Assembly (NCBI GenBank): GCA_902601895.1
Contig: CACKOU010000001.1
Coordinates: 80,688 to 144,687 of the forward strand
Source: an uncultured Pelagibacteraceae bacterium
Lineage (GTDB): Bacteria; Pseudomonadota; Alphaproteobacteria; Pelagibacterales; Pelagibacteraceae
Direction of reading: 5' to 3'
Length of the DNA stretch: 64,000 bases
Part shown: in pieces, positions 38,235 through 48,279 of the stretch
Numbering within the stretch: position 1 is the stretch's first letter
Layout: each line of letters starts with the position of its first letter
Notes under the pieces: model-generated
Told to the model about the DNA's origin: nothing
What the model saw: only the letters and a program-made list of their open reading frames with translations
The model's database searches: none
Made by a program: the position numbers and the translations under genes

Positions 38235-39319
38235 TATCTAAGTTTTAATGTTGCTAAACCAATCATTGCAAGTATTATTGATATTATCCAAAATCTAATT
38301 ACAACAGTAGATTCAGCCCAGCCTTTTTTTTCAAAATGATGATGTATAGGTGCCATTTTAAAAATTCTTTTTCCTGTTAATTTAAATGAGATAACCTGAA
38401 CAATCACAGATACTGCTTCTAACACAAATAAACCACCTGTTATTGCTAATACTATTTCATGTTTTGTAATAATTCCTACAGCACCCAAGGAGCCACCTAA
38501 AGCTAATGAACCTGTGTCTCCCATAAATATCTTTGCTGGTGGTGCGTTAAACCATAAAAATCCCAAACATGCTCCGATGATAGAACCACAAAATATTGAT
38601 GCTTCCCCAACACCTTCTAAATACGTGATTTGTAAATACTCAGAAAAAATAATATTGCCTGAAACATAACTAATAAAAGCAAAACAAGCTGCAACTAACA
38701 TGACGGGTACAGTCGCTAACCCATCTAATCCATCAGTTAAATTTACAGCGTTTGATGCTCCAACTATTACAAATAAATAAAATGGAATAAAAAACCATCC
38801 AAGATTTAATATTAGATTTTTGAAAAATGGAAAATATAAATTACTCAATTCATCTGAATTGCTAGTCATAAATAGAATAAATATGCCTACTAATGCTAAA
38901 AAAAGTTGCAAAAAAAATTTTAATTTCGATGAAATTCCTTGAGAACTTTTTAATTTTATTTTTTTATAATCATCATACGCACCTAATAATCCAAAAGATC
39001 CTGCAATATAAATTAAAAACCAATTATATGGATTAGATAAGTCACCCCATAATAAAACTCCCGAAAAAACTCCCAATAAAATAATTAATCCTCCCATAGT
39101 TGGGGTACCAATTTTTCTTATTATATGATCGCTCGGCCCATCTTCTCTTATTGGATTGTGAATTTGTTTTGATGAAAAAAAATTGATTATAGGATTTCCA
39201 AATATGAATACAACAAACATTGCGGTAAAAATTGATAAACCAGTTCTAACGGTTAAATATTTAAAAACATTTAAGAAGCTAAACTGCTCGACAAGTATAG
39301 AAAAAATAGAGAAAAACAT
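38234..39319 (-). CDS. mraY: Phospho-N-acetylmuramoyl-pentapeptide transferase
   Basis: MraY makes lipid I on undecaprenyl phosphate in the inner membrane. Ten membrane helices are predicted; the catalytic motifs are GAYDDYKK, NLTDGLDGLA, FMGDTGSLALGG and the HHHFEKKGW loop. It has 361 residues. It shows the least compositional bias of the cluster, as expected for a highly constrained enzyme. Confidence 0.98.
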   Translation of the reverse strand: MFFSIFSILVEQFSFLNVFKYLTVRTGLSIFTAMFVVFIFGNPIINFFSSKQIHNPIREDGPSDHIIRKIGTPTMGGLIILLGVFSGVLLWGDLSNPYNWFLIYIAGSFGLLGAYDDYKKIKLKSSQGISSKLKFFLQLFLALVGIFILFMTSNSDELSNLYFPFFKNLILNLGWFFIPFYLFVIVGASNAVNLTDGLDGLATVPVMLVAACFAFISYVSGNIIFSEYLQITYLEGVGEASIFCGSIIGACLGFLWFNAPPAKIFMGDTGSLALGGSLGAVGIITKHEIVLAITGGLFVLEAVSVIVQVISFKLTGKRIFKMAPIHHHFEKKGWAESTVVIRFWIISIILAMIGLATLKLR

Positions 39320-39323
39320 TATT

Positions 39324-42143
39324 TTAAGTTAATCGTTTTATTATTTTATTGAGGCCTGTAGAGTTTGAACCTTTTATCATTAAATAATCTTTATCATTTA
39401 AATCATTCCTTAAAAATTTAACAATATCTTCTTCGGAATTAAGTATTCTTCCCCTATTTTGTGTTCTAATTTTGTTAAAAGTATACCTGATATCTTTGCC
39501 GTAAACATATAGTTTACTAAATTTTGATTTATTTATAGCTTCTGCAGCTTCAATATGGAGTTTTTTTGAAAATTTACCTAATTCTAGCATATCTCCTAAT
39601 AACAAAATTTTTTTTTTGGGATCTATTTGCAAATTATTAAATTTATTTATAGAAAACTTTAAAGATAAAGGATTTGAATTATAACTTTCATCCAAGATAT
39701 TAATTATTTTATTATCAAAAATAATTTTGTTTATGTTTCCTCTGCCAATTGGTATTTTATAGGTAGAAAAAAAATTAACATTTAATTTATCAATTAGCAT
39801 AAGAGATTTTAGCACCGCTAACGATGCAAGTATATTATCAATAGAGGATAATAAATTATTATTAATCTTAAATTTATAAATTTTAGAATTTACAAGAATT
39901 TCTAAAAGCGATGAACTTTTTGATTTTTTTATTTTATGTAACTTTATATTTGAACTTTTATGCTTTCCAAAAGAAATAATCTTTAAATTATTTTTATTTG
40001 CAATTTTAGAAAAAAAATTAAAAAATTTATCATCTTTATTTAATATTAATTTACCGTTTGTGTTTATATTATTTATAATTTCTGATTTAGCTTTGGCTAT
40101 ATCAAATAAGCTAGCAAAATTTTTAGCATGTGCATAGCTAATGTTTGTTATGACACCAATATCAGGTTTAATAATTTTTGATAAATAATCAATTTCTCCT
40201 TTTTTATCCATACCAATCTCAAATATTCCATAAATTGTATTTTTTCTTAGATTTGCTATAGAAATTGGTAAACCAAATTTATTATTATATGAGCTGGATG
40301 AAAATATTGTTGGGTAATTTTTTTTAAGACATTGACCTAGTAATTCTTTAAGTGAAGTTTTACCTGCTGATCCTGTGATAGCAACTTGATAAGCATTTGA
40401 AGATACTCTTACTTTTTTCGAAATTTGTGTCAGCAAATTTAAAGTATTTTTAACTTTAATTTTTTTTTTTCTATTTTTTTTTATTTTTTGAACAATTGCA
40501 ATATTTGCTCCATTATTCAAAGCCTCATCAGCAAAATCATTTCCATTAAATTTTTTTCCTTTAATACCAAAAAAAATTTTATTTTTATTATTTTTTTTTG
40601 AATTAGTTGATATATTAAAGTTTTTTAATTTATTTAGTTTTTTGTCTTTTATAAATTCTTTAAATATGTTTAATTTCCAATTTTTTGATAAAGATTTATT
40701 CTTCAATAATACTGACTTAATTATATTATCTCTATCAGAAAAAATTCTTTTATCATGATATTCCTGAATTCTTTCATGACCTCTGCCAGCTACAATCAAA
40801 ACTTCATCAGATTTAGTATTTAAAACTGCTTTTCTTATAGCTAATTTTCTTGATGGAATTTCATTTAACTTAGATTTTGAAATTGATTTTTTTATATTTC
40901 TTCTTATTTCATCAGGGTTTTCACTTCTTGGATTATCATCTGTTAAATAAATAAAATCGCATAACTTGTTAGCAATTTTACCCATGATCGGTCTTTTTTC
41001 TTTATCTCTTTCACCACCACATCCAAAAACAACTTTGATTTTTCTTAAATTAAATTGCTCTCTTACATTCTTAATGCATGTCTTAAGAGCCTCTGGGGTA
41101 TGAGCATAGTCTAGAATTATTATTGAATTGTTATATGTTTTTGCGATAATTTCTAATCTTCCATTTACAGGTTTCATATGATTTAAACTTTTTACAATAT
41201 CTTCCATTTTTACGTTACTATTTAAAGCAGCTACAACAGCCATCATCAAATTTTTTATTTGAATCTTACCAACTAACTTCGTTTTAAAATTATATATTTT
41301 ATTTTTGTATGAAAATTTAACATGTTGGAAATTGTTTAAAATATTAATTGATATTATTCTTAAGTTACATTTTTTTGATCCAATACTAAACAAATTTAGT
41401 TTTTTTCTTTTTGCAATTTTATTAAAAACTCTTAAATTTTTAAAATCATTATCAAATATTAAATTTCCATTTTCTTTTGTTAATTTATTAAATAAAGTTA
41501 ATTTAGAGTTAAAATAATTTTTATAATTTTTATGGTAATCTAAATGGTCCCTACTTAGATTAGTAAAAATAGAGGTATTAAAATTAATACCGTGTAATCT
41601 TTTTTGGTATAATCCATGACTTGAGGCTTCAAGTATTACATTATTAATTTTTTTTTTTTTTAGTTTAAAAAGCAATTTATTAATTGTAATTGGATCTGAA
41701 GTTGTATTTTCTAATTTTAAATTAAAATTATTTGATATAACGCCCAGAGTGCCAATAGAAGCTACTTTTTTTTTATTTAATTTTAATATTTGGTAGTAAA
41801 AACTAGCGACAGATGATTTGCCATTGGTTCCAGTTACACCAATAATATTTTTTGGTTTAATACTATAAAATTTACTAGCAAAAATCGATAATGCTAGTCT
41901 TGTATCAAAAACTTTAATATAAAATATTCCATTAACAATTCCTGTTTTAAATTTATTTGACACAATTATTTTTGCACCATTTTTTATTGCATCTGTTATA
42001 AAATTGTTGCCATTAAAGTTACTTCCTTGAATTGCAAAAAAAATATAATTTTTTTTGATTTTTTTTGAATCGTATTCAAATCCATCGAACTCTAAATGAG
42101 AAAAATTTTTGTTTAAATTGTTAAAGAATTTTTTTAATTGCAT
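39324..42143 (-). CDS. murEF: Fused MurE-MurF peptidoglycan precursor ligase
   Basis: A single 939-codon frame covers both ligases. Residues 1 to about 485 are MurE: ATP loop VTGTNGKSS at 103-111, EASSHGL, and DDNPRSENP at 402-410, whose DNPR marks meso-diaminopimelate as substrate. Residues about 488-939 are MurF: a second N-terminal Mur domain (FFGIKGKKFNGNDFADEAL), ATP loop ITGSAGKTS at 589-597, and NILDESYNSNPLS. Each half is of full length, so this is a clean fusion with a linker of about 15 residues, not a broken gene. It adds diaminopimelate and then D-Ala-D-Ala. Confidence 0.95.
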   Translation of the reverse strand: MQLKKFFNNLNKNFSHLEFDGFEYDSKKIKKNYIFFAIQGSNFNGNNFITDAIKNGAKIIVSNKFKTGIVNGIFYIKVFDTRLALSIFASKFYSIKPKNIIGVTGTNGKSSVASFYYQILKLNKKKVASIGTLGVISNNFNLKLENTTSDPITINKLLFKLKKKKINNVILEASSHGLYQKRLHGINFNTSIFTNLSRDHLDYHKNYKNYFNSKLTLFNKLTKENGNLIFDNDFKNLRVFNKIAKRKKLNLFSIGSKKCNLRIISINILNNFQHVKFSYKNKIYNFKTKLVGKIQIKNLMMAVVAALNSNVKMEDIVKSLNHMKPVNGRLEIIAKTYNNSIIILDYAHTPEALKTCIKNVREQFNLRKIKVVFGCGGERDKEKRPIMGKIANKLCDFIYLTDDNPRSENPDEIRRNIKKSISKSKLNEIPSRKLAIRKAVLNTKSDEVLIVAGRGHERIQEYHDKRIFSDRDNIIKSVLLKNKSLSKNWKLNIFKEFIKDKKLNKLKNFNISTNSKKNNKNKIFFGIKGKKFNGNDFADEALNNGANIAIVQKIKKNRKKKIKVKNTLNLLTQISKKVRVSSNAYQVAITGSAGKTSLKELLGQCLKKNYPTIFSSSSYNNKFGLPISIANLRKNTIYGIFEIGMDKKGEIDYLSKIIKPDIGVITNISYAHAKNFASLFDIAKAKSEIINNINTNGKLILNKDDKFFNFFSKIANKNNLKIISFGKHKSSNIKLHKIKKSKSSSLLEILVNSKIYKFKINNNLLSSIDNILASLAVLKSLMLIDKLNVNFFSTYKIPIGRGNINKIIFDNKIINILDESYNSNPLSLKFSINKFNNLQIDPKKKILLLGDMLELGKFSKKLHIEAAEAINKSKFSKLYVYGKDIRYTFNKIRTQNRGRILNSEEDIVKFLRNDLNDKDYLMIKGSNSTGLNKIIKRLT

Positions 42144-42155
42144 AATAAAAATTTC

Positions 42156-43790
42156 TTAATATTTTATGGCTAAAATAGGCCCAATTTTTTCAATTATATT
42201 TCTTGCTACCTCTACAGAAGTCCATCCGGCTGTATTAAATGGCGTACCAACTACTTTTCTATTTTTGCCGTTATTATATCTATAAACATAATTTTTGCTA
42301 AGCTTTGGCTCATCTAGTAAAACAATTAATACATATTTAGGAGAAGAGCTTGGAAAAATTGAAGCGAAAGTATTTACTTTTTTTTTTGAATATTTGCCTT
42401 TAATTGATTTCTGTGCTGTGCCTGTTTTTCCAGCAATTTCGTACCCAGCTATATTAGCTAAATTAGCAGTGCCTTCCTCGGATATAACTATTTTTCTCAA
42501 AATTTTATTAATCTTTTTAGAATTTTGCTCGCTTATTATCTGTCTACCTTTTTCAAGATTTTTTCTTTTTTTTTTTAATAAAGTCGGTTTAATTTCATAT
42601 CCTCCATTTGCAATGATTGCGTATGCTTTAGCAAGTTGCAAAGGTGTTGTTGTTATTCCATGCCCGTAAGCAGATGTTGCTAATTTACACTTGCCCCACT
42701 TGAATGGTATTGGATTACCAATTTCCTCAATATCAAATTGAATTTTGTTTACTAAGTCTAAATCCTCAAGGAATTGTCTGAAATTTTCTAATCCAACTTC
42801 TTGTGCAATTTTAATAGAACCAATATTACCAGATCTTATCAATATTTGTTCAGCTGTTAGTGTTGATGGGATATCCATATCGTACTCTGAAATTGAACTT
42901 CCAGCACATTTTAATTTTTTTGGCAAATTCTCAAACAAAGTGTCTGTCTTAATCACGTTATTTTCAAGACCTGCGGCCAATGTAAAAGTTTTAAAAACTG
43001 AACCTAACTCGTAAACACCTTTTGTTGATCTATTAATTAATTTTTCATTATTAATATTTTCTCTTTTATTTAAGTTAAAATCTGGAAGGGAGACCATAGA
43101 AAGTATTTCTCCATTATTGATTTTCATTAAAATTGCTGAGCTACCATAACTTTTAAAAACATTTTGAAATTTCTGTAACTCTTGTCTAACTATATATTGT
43201 ATCTCTGTATCTAAAGTAAGTATTAACGGCTTGTTGGAAGTAGTTAGTTCATAATCAAATGATTTTTCGATACCAGATACACCATTATTATCAGTATCAA
43301 TTTGTCCTATAACATGACTAAAAAGATTTTTATTTGGATAAACACGTGCAATAGTCTCTTCCTCAATTATTGATTTTTCACCCAATAATTTAATTTTTTC
43401 CAGTTTTTGAGGAGATATTTTTTTTTGTACATAAAAAAACTTATTTCCATTAAGTTTTTTTTTAAAATCCTTATTAGGAAAGATTAATTTTAATGAGATT
43501 AATAACTTATCTTTGTCGATCACTTGGTTTGGATTGATACCTAAATTTGAAACTCGAACTGTTTTAGCAATTATATTTCCGTCTCTATCCATTATAGATG
43601 CTCTAAATTTCTCTTTTTCTTTTGAAGTTTCTATTTTAGATTTTGTTTTCAAACCTAAATAAATTGTTTTTGATGAAAAAATGATTGAAATTGTAAAAAT
43701 TATAAAGAAGATAAAAGCTACGCGCTCAAAAGATACATTTAAATTTGACTTATTTATTCTTAGTTTGAAATTTTCTTCAATATTACTCAT
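42156..43790 (-). CDS. ftsI: Septal transpeptidase FtsI (PBP3)
   Basis: A class B penicillin-binding protein of 544 residues. One membrane helix lies near residues 24-45. The pedestal domain is followed by the transpeptidase: active-site S264-V-F-K267 in ELGSVFKTF, S-G-N in RSGNIGSI, and the KTGTAQ motif. It cross-links septal peptidoglycan with FtsW. It overlaps the FtsL-like gene by 8 bases. Confidence 0.96.
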   Translation of the reverse strand: MSNIEENFKLRINKSNLNVSFERVAFIFFIIFTISIIFSSKTIYLGLKTKSKIETSKEKEKFRASIMDRDGNIIAKTVRVSNLGINPNQVIDKDKLLISLKLIFPNKDFKKKLNGNKFFYVQKKISPQKLEKIKLLGEKSIIEEETIARVYPNKNLFSHVIGQIDTDNNGVSGIEKSFDYELTTSNKPLILTLDTEIQYIVRQELQKFQNVFKSYGSSAILMKINNGEILSMVSLPDFNLNKRENINNEKLINRSTKGVYELGSVFKTFTLAAGLENNVIKTDTLFENLPKKLKCAGSSISEYDMDIPSTLTAEQILIRSGNIGSIKIAQEVGLENFRQFLEDLDLVNKIQFDIEEIGNPIPFKWGKCKLATSAYGHGITTTPLQLAKAYAIIANGGYEIKPTLLKKKRKNLEKGRQIISEQNSKKINKILRKIVISEEGTANLANIAGYEIAGKTGTAQKSIKGKYSKKKVNTFASIFPSSSPKYVLIVLLDEPKLSKNYVYRYNNGKNRKVVGTPFNTAGWTSVEVARNIIEKIGPILAIKY

Positions 43791-44055
43791 CTTTTAACTT
43801 TAGAGTTTTTAAATCTATAATCTCTTTTTTTTTTAATTCTTCTTCAAAATATTTTTTAGAATACTCCATTAGTTTGCTAGGTGATGTTAAATAATTATAA
43901 TCTAATAAAACTAATTCATATATATTTTCTAATGCTCTAATATCTTCCTGTATCTCAAAGATTTTTTTATCAAGTTTTTTTGTTGAATTTTTAGTGAGTG
44001 CAGTTGAAATTATTAATAAAATTATTGGAATAAAAATAAAAAATTTTTTAAACAT
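43783..44055 (-). CDS. ftsL: FtsL-like divisome protein
   Basis: A 90-residue bitopic protein: a hydrophobic helix at residues 4-21 followed by a coiled-coil (KKLDKKIFEIQEDIRALENIYELV) and the L-x-x-P-x-x-L-x-x-Y-like stretch TSPSKLMEYSKKYF. FtsL sequences are poorly conserved; the call rests on topology and on the position between rsmH and ftsI. It overlaps both neighbours by 8 bases. Confidence 0.8.
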   Translation of the reverse strand: MFKKFFIFIPIILLIISTALTKNSTKKLDKKIFEIQEDIRALENIYELVLLDYNYLTSPSKLMEYSKKYFEEELKKKEIIDLKTLKLKDE

Positions 44056-45040
44056 TAAAATCTAAATTTTCTATTTCTCTAAAATGATTAAACTTATTTA
44101 TAAAACTTTTAAAATCACAACCATTATTTAGTTTATAAGCAAATCTAAGTTTTGCAGATCTTGAAGGAGGATTTATTTTAATTTCCTGAGAGGTAGGAAC
44201 TATTGGTTTTTTTTTTAGCAAATTAAAATATTTTTTATCTAATGTTCTTTCAGGCAAGTATCTTGAAGTATTTTTTATCTCTGAATATTCTTTAAAGAAA
44301 AATTTAACGATTTTATCCTCAATAGAATGAAATGTAACAACAGCTAATAATCCTCCTATGGGCAAAATATTGTATGCGTTAATTAATCCATCGATTAATT
44401 CACTAATTTCTTTGTTTACAAAAATTCTAAGTGCTTGAAAAACTTTGGTTGAACTGTTTTTACTAGTTTGTTTTTTTTTTATACTTTCAATAATTTCAAC
44501 AAGAATCTCAGATTTAATACTTTTATTTTTCCTTAATTTAACAATTTTTTTTGAAATAGGTTTTGCATATTTCTCATCACCAAAATATTTAAAAATTTTA
44601 AAAAGATTTTCTTGGCTCATTCTTGATATTACATCTTTACAAGAAAAATCATTTAATCCCATTCTCATATCTAGCTCACCTTTACTTTTAAAAGATAATC
44701 CTCTTTTTAAATCAGAAATTTGGTTCAATGAGTAACCCAAATCAAAAATAATACCTCTAATATTTTTTTTTTTAATTTTATCTATTTCTGAAAATTTAAT
44801 ATTATTAAATTTAAATCTATTCTTGTATTTTTTATTGAATTTGGTGGCAATAGTTTTAACAGCATTGTCTCTATCTATAGCAATTACATTATTAGAACTG
44901 TCTTCTAAGATTTTCTCAGAGTAACCACCTGATCCAAAAGTACAGTCAATAAATGTGCCACCATAAAGAGGGGAAATAATACTAATTAGTTCATTTAGTA
45001 GTACTGGAAAATGTTTTTCCAGATTTATGGTGGCATTCAT
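44048..45040 (-). CDS. rsmH: 16S rRNA m4C1402 methyltransferase RsmH
   Basis: RsmH (MraW) methylates C1402 in the ribosomal decoding site. The AdoMet motif FIDCTFGSGGYSEKIL lies near residue 30; FDLGYSLNQI and AVVTFHSIEDKIVKFFF are family landmarks; the C-terminal PPSRSAKLRFA is typical. It has 330 residues. In most bacteria it directly follows mraZ; here ftsZ lies between. Confidence 0.96.
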   Translation of the reverse strand: MNATINLEKHFPVLLNELISIISPLYGGTFIDCTFGSGGYSEKILEDSSNNVIAIDRDNAVKTIATKFNKKYKNRFKFNNIKFSEIDKIKKKNIRGIIFDLGYSLNQISDLKRGLSFKSKGELDMRMGLNDFSCKDVISRMSQENLFKIFKYFGDEKYAKPISKKIVKLRKNKSIKSEILVEIIESIKKKQTSKNSSTKVFQALRIFVNKEISELIDGLINAYNILPIGGLLAVVTFHSIEDKIVKFFFKEYSEIKNTSRYLPERTLDKKYFNLLKKKPIVPTSQEIKINPPSRSAKLRFAYKLNNGCDFKSFINKFNHFREIENLDFNV

Positions 45041-45058
45041 TTATTTTTTTGAAGACCA

Positions 45059-46507
45059 TTAATTTTTTTGTCTTCTCAAAAATGCTGGAATTTCTAAATC
45101 ATCTTCCTCTGAATTATTCTCATCAGATGCACTTATAACCTCTTCATTAATATCAGAGTTAAATAGTTCAGGTGTATCTTCATCGCTCAATTGAAAATTT
45201 TCTAAACCATTATTAAAAGATTTCTCCTCGTCAGTTTTAATTTCTAATTCAGTGCTTTCTGTGTTGTTAGCTGAGATTTCTAAATTTTTTTCCAAATTTT
45301 CAGTTTTTTTCTCATCATTGTTAGTTGTTTCAACTGTATCACTATTTAAAACAGATTTTACCTCGTCGTTTGACACTTCTTGATCTATTTTAAGTGCATT
45401 TGCACCGTTTGTGAATATAGAATTATTTGAATTGGTAAAAGAAAAAGATTGGGTTGTTCCAGAATTTGAATAGTCGGTATAACCTGGGTTTCTATTCTGA
45501 ATTCTATGAACCATATTGATTACTGATTTAGGTTCTGGTTGCTGGCCATCCAAAGCAGTGGCAACAATTGAAACTCTCATTAATCCTTCTAAATTTTCAT
45601 CTGTTATTGCACCAATTATTAATTCAGCCTCAGGATCTACTTCTGCTCTAACTTTATTTACAGCTTCGTCAACTTCAAATAATTTTAAATCTTTGCCTCC
45701 AGTTATATTAACTAAAAGTCCTTTTGCTCCTTTTAATGAATAGTCATCAATTAAAGGATTATTAATAGCAGATTCTGCAGCTTTAACGGCTCTTCCCTCT
45801 CCTTCAGCTTGTCCAGTACCCATCATTGCTTTACCCATTGAACTCATAACAGTCTCTACATCAGCAAAATCTAGATTTATTAACCCTGGTCTAACCATTA
45901 AATCAGTAATACTTTGTACTCCATGAAGTAAAACATCATTTGATAGTTCAAATGATTCTTCAAAAGTAGTTTGCTCACTTGCAATCTTGAATAAGTTTTG
46001 ATTTGGAACAACTATAATTGTATCTACATGTTTTCTAAGTTCATCTAAACCCTGTTGAGCTTTTCTCATTCTTGATGGACCCTCATAAAGAAATGGAAGT
46101 GTAATTACACCCACAGTCAAAATATTTAATTCTTTAGCAGCTCTTGCAATCACATGTGCTGATCCAGTTCCAGTTCCACCACCCATTCCTGCTGTGATAA
46201 AAACCATATTTGCACCCTGTAGAATATTTACTATTTCATTTAATGATTCATCAGCTGCTGCTTGCCCAATATCTAATTTTGCACCGGCACCCAATCCTTT
46301 AGTAAGGTTTAAGCCCATTTGTATTTTTGTTTGTGCTTTGCTTAATCTTAAATCTTGTGCATCTGTGTTTACTGCAATAAACTCTACTCCTTGTAAGCCA
46401 GCGTCAATCATTCCATTTATAGCGTTTCCTCCTGCTCCTCCTACTCCTAAGACTAGAATTCGAGGTTTCAATTCTTTTATATCTGGTGTTTTAAAGTTTA
46501 TTGTCAT
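45059..46507 (-). CDS. ftsZ: Cell division GTPase FtsZ
   Basis: The tubulin homologue that forms the Z ring. The G-box GGGTGTGSA lies at residues 109-117, the catalytic T7 loop is NLDFADV, and a long acidic, unstructured linker (about residues 330-465) ends in the conserved tail EIPAFLRRQ that binds FtsA/ZipA. It has 482 residues. Its position between mraZ and rsmH is unusual: ftsZ normally follows ftsA. Transcription is probably from the mraZ promoter; the gap to mraZ is 12 bases. Confidence 0.98.
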   Translation of the reverse strand: MTINFKTPDIKELKPRILVLGVGGAGGNAINGMIDAGLQGVEFIAVNTDAQDLRLSKAQTKIQMGLNLTKGLGAGAKLDIGQAAADESLNEIVNILQGANMVFITAGMGGGTGTGSAHVIARAAKELNILTVGVITLPFLYEGPSRMRKAQQGLDELRKHVDTIIVVPNQNLFKIASEQTTFEESFELSNDVLLHGVQSITDLMVRPGLINLDFADVETVMSSMGKAMMGTGQAEGEGRAVKAAESAINNPLIDDYSLKGAKGLLVNITGGKDLKLFEVDEAVNKVRAEVDPEAELIIGAITDENLEGLMRVSIVATALDGQQPEPKSVINMVHRIQNRNPGYTDYSNSGTTQSFSFTNSNNSIFTNGANALKIDQEVSNDEVKSVLNSDTVETTNNDEKKTENLEKNLEISANNTESTELEIKTDEEKSFNNGLENFQLSDEDTPELFNSDINEEVISASDENNSEEDDLEIPAFLRRQKN

Positions 46508-46519
46508 ATTTCTCCCCTT

Positions 46520-46975
46520 TTAGTTATTAAATTGTTTTTCCCATTTAAGACTTGCTCTATTAATGTTTGATTTCTTTTTTGCATTTGCCCTAAATTTTTC
46601 AAAAAGTGCTGGCTCCCATATTTGGAACGTCTTACCTTGACCAACAAATAGCATGCTATTTTTAATTTTTGCATGCTTAAGTAATTTCGCTGCTATCTGA
46701 ACTCTGCCCTCGGTATCAAATTGTAAATTTATACTTTCTGACAAGATAGATGTTGCAAAATAATCTTTTTTTTCTTCAAATGGACTGAGTGAATCTATTG
46801 CGTTTGAAATTTTTTCTATTCGATCTTGTGGCCATGCCTCAATACATGGATGATTGAATGATGGATAACAAATTATACCATTATAACCCATATTTGATAA
46901 ATAAGACCTATAAGACGCAGGCACTGAAACCCTTCCTTTTTTGTCCAATTTGTTTTCGTAGGTTGATAAAAACAT
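46520..46975 (-). CDS. mraZ: Transcriptional regulator MraZ
   Basis: MraZ is an AbrB-fold DNA-binding protein that represses its own dcw operon in E. coli. Two SpoVT/AbrB-like halves are seen, the first with LDKKGRVSVPASYRSYL near residues 10-25 and the second with FDTEGRVQIAAKLLKHA near 87-103, where the arginine of G-R-V contacts DNA. It has 151 residues. It is the first gene of the cluster and lies 20 bases from the nearest TGGG repeat of its likely operator. Confidence 0.96.
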   Translation of the reverse strand: MFLSTYENKLDKKGRVSVPASYRSYLSNMGYNGIICYPSFNHPCIEAWPQDRIEKISNAIDSLSPFEEKKDYFATSILSESINLQFDTEGRVQIAAKLLKHAKIKNSMLFVGQGKTFQIWEPALFEKFRANAKKKSNINRASLKWEKQFNN

Positions 46976-46995
46976 GATCCATACTTTCCATAATT

Positions 46996-47038
46996 TGGGT
47001 TTTTATGGGATACTATGGGTTTTATTAGTTAGCGTCAA
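46996..47038 (-). promoter_or_regulatory. dcw operon promoter overlapping an MraZ operator
   Basis: On the minus strand TTGACG (47033-47038) and TAGTAT (47010-47015) are separated by exactly 17 bases, a good sigma-70 promoter. On the plus strand TGGG occurs at 46996, 47006 and 47016, a period of exactly 10 bp. Direct repeats of TGGGN with 5-base spacers are the E. coli MraZ site. The repeats cover the -10 box and start site, so MraZ bound here would block its own operon. Confidence 0.7.
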
Positions 47039-47101
47039 TAGTTAATATTTTAGTATTACAAGTATTGAAAGATTAACAATTATTAATAATTCTAGAGAGA
47101 T

Positions 47102-47454
47102 GCCAGATAAACTGTAAGCCGGGTTCTGTCTTTTAAACTTATCATTTATCTAGGCTTTAAATCACTTTAAAGCTCAAGCAACTAACCCTGATGACTAGCC
47201 AAAGACTGCTTTTAGTTATTTCTAACAATGTCATCTCTACTCAGTCTTGCTTCCAGTGGGGTTTTCCATGCGCTAGCTGTTACCAACTTAGCCGGTGCGC
47301 TCTTACCACACCTTTTCACCCTTGCCTTGATAAGGCGGTTTATTTTCTGTGGCACTATCCCTAGGGTTGCCCCCGCCAGCAATTAACTGGCACTGTGTCT
47401 TTGTAAAGCCCGGACTTTCCTCTTTTTAAAAAAGCGACAAGTCATTTATCTGGC
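47102..47454 (-). ncRNA. rnpB: RNase P RNA (bacterial type A)
   Basis: The catalytic RNA that matures tRNA 5' ends. On the minus strand the helix P1 is a perfect 10-bp pairing of 47445-47454 with 47102-47111. The conserved 5' block GAGGAAAGTCCGGGC and the 3' block ACAGAACCCGGCTTA are present at the correct ends, about 353 bases in total. It lies in the 516-bp gap between mraZ and the amidase gene and is the only gene there besides the dcw promoter. Confidence 0.95.
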
Positions 47455-47491
47455 AAAAACAAATTATTAGTTTTTTTTTTAATATCAATTA

Positions 47492-48238
47492 TTATTTTCT
47501 TATATTTTTAAGGGATTTTGATATTTCAAAACACTCTTTATCTGGTTCTCCATTAATTAACTCAGGTCGAAATCGTCTTTGAAAACTTATTGTGGTTTTT
47601 TTTAACTCAAGGTTATTTTTTAAATTAAATGAATAACCAATTACTTTTAAATTTTTCCAAAACTCTAAATTATTAAAGATTTTATTTTTCCTTAAGTGCG
47701 AAATTTTTTCCTTTTGCAATTTATGCCATATACCTATTTTTTTTTTTGCTAAATATTCCCAGGGAAATTTTTCTCCTGGATCTTTTTTTCTTAGTGGAGA
47801 AATGTCTGAGTGCCCTAAAATATTTATTTTATTTATTTTATATTTTTTAATAAGATATAAAGATAATTCTTTTATTGATTTTATTTGAGATTTGTTAAAT
47901 TTTTTGTAGCCATTTTCATGACCAGGATTAGAAATTTCAATACCTAAAGATTTAGAATTTAATAGTTTATCTTTTTTCCAAGATGAAATTCCTGCATGCC
48001 AAGCAATATACTTATCTGGAACCATTTGAATAATTTTTCCTGATTGATTAATGTAGTAATGACAACTTACTTTTTTTTTTGGCGAAGTGAGTCGTCTCAT
48101 TGCATTATCGTCATTTTTCATACCTGTGTAATGATAAATTAAATATTTTATTTGTTTTTTTGATCTTTTTTTATTGTAAAAATTAATTGAATAATTATGA
48201 GCCATTTTTTCAACATTTTTGGGCATGATTTTGAACAT
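47492..48238 (-). CDS. AmpD-like N-acetylmuramoyl-L-alanine amidase
   Basis: A zinc amidase of the type 2 family. The zinc ligands are seen in LIYHYTGM (His), and in LGHSDISPLRKKDPG (His and Asp). GIEISNPGHENGY is a family landmark. There is no signal peptide, so it likely acts in the cytoplasm on recycled anhydro-muropeptides. A C-terminal segment (about 190-248) with FQRRFRPELINGEPD resembles a peptidoglycan-binding PGRP/PG-binding-1 repeat. ATGs at codons 1, 5 and 12 are all possible starts. It is upstream of rnpB on the same strand, and divergent from mlaA. Confidence 0.85.
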   Translation of the reverse strand: MFKIMPKNVEKMAHNYSINFYNKKRSKKQIKYLIYHYTGMKNDDNAMRRLTSPKKKVSCHYYINQSGKIIQMVPDKYIAWHAGISSWKKDKLLNSKSLGIEISNPGHENGYKKFNKSQIKSIKELSLYLIKKYKINKINILGHSDISPLRKKDPGEKFPWEYLAKKKIGIWHKLQKEKISHLRKNKIFNNLEFWKNLKVIGYSFNLKNNLELKKTTISFQRRFRPELINGEPDKECFEISKSLKNIRK

Positions 48239-48279
48239 TTTAGTGTTTATATTAGTTTTTGATATACTATATATCTTTA

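Noticed and set aside
46194..46523. Plus-strand open frame opposite ftsZ, and similar ones opposite ftsI, ligA and carB
   Set aside because: They lie wholly within strongly conserved genes, have low-complexity composition and no ribosome site.
46976..47101. Riboswitch or attenuator in the dcw leader
   Set aside because: Only the promoter with TGGG repeats is seen; the predicted leader is about 28 bases, too short for an aptamer.
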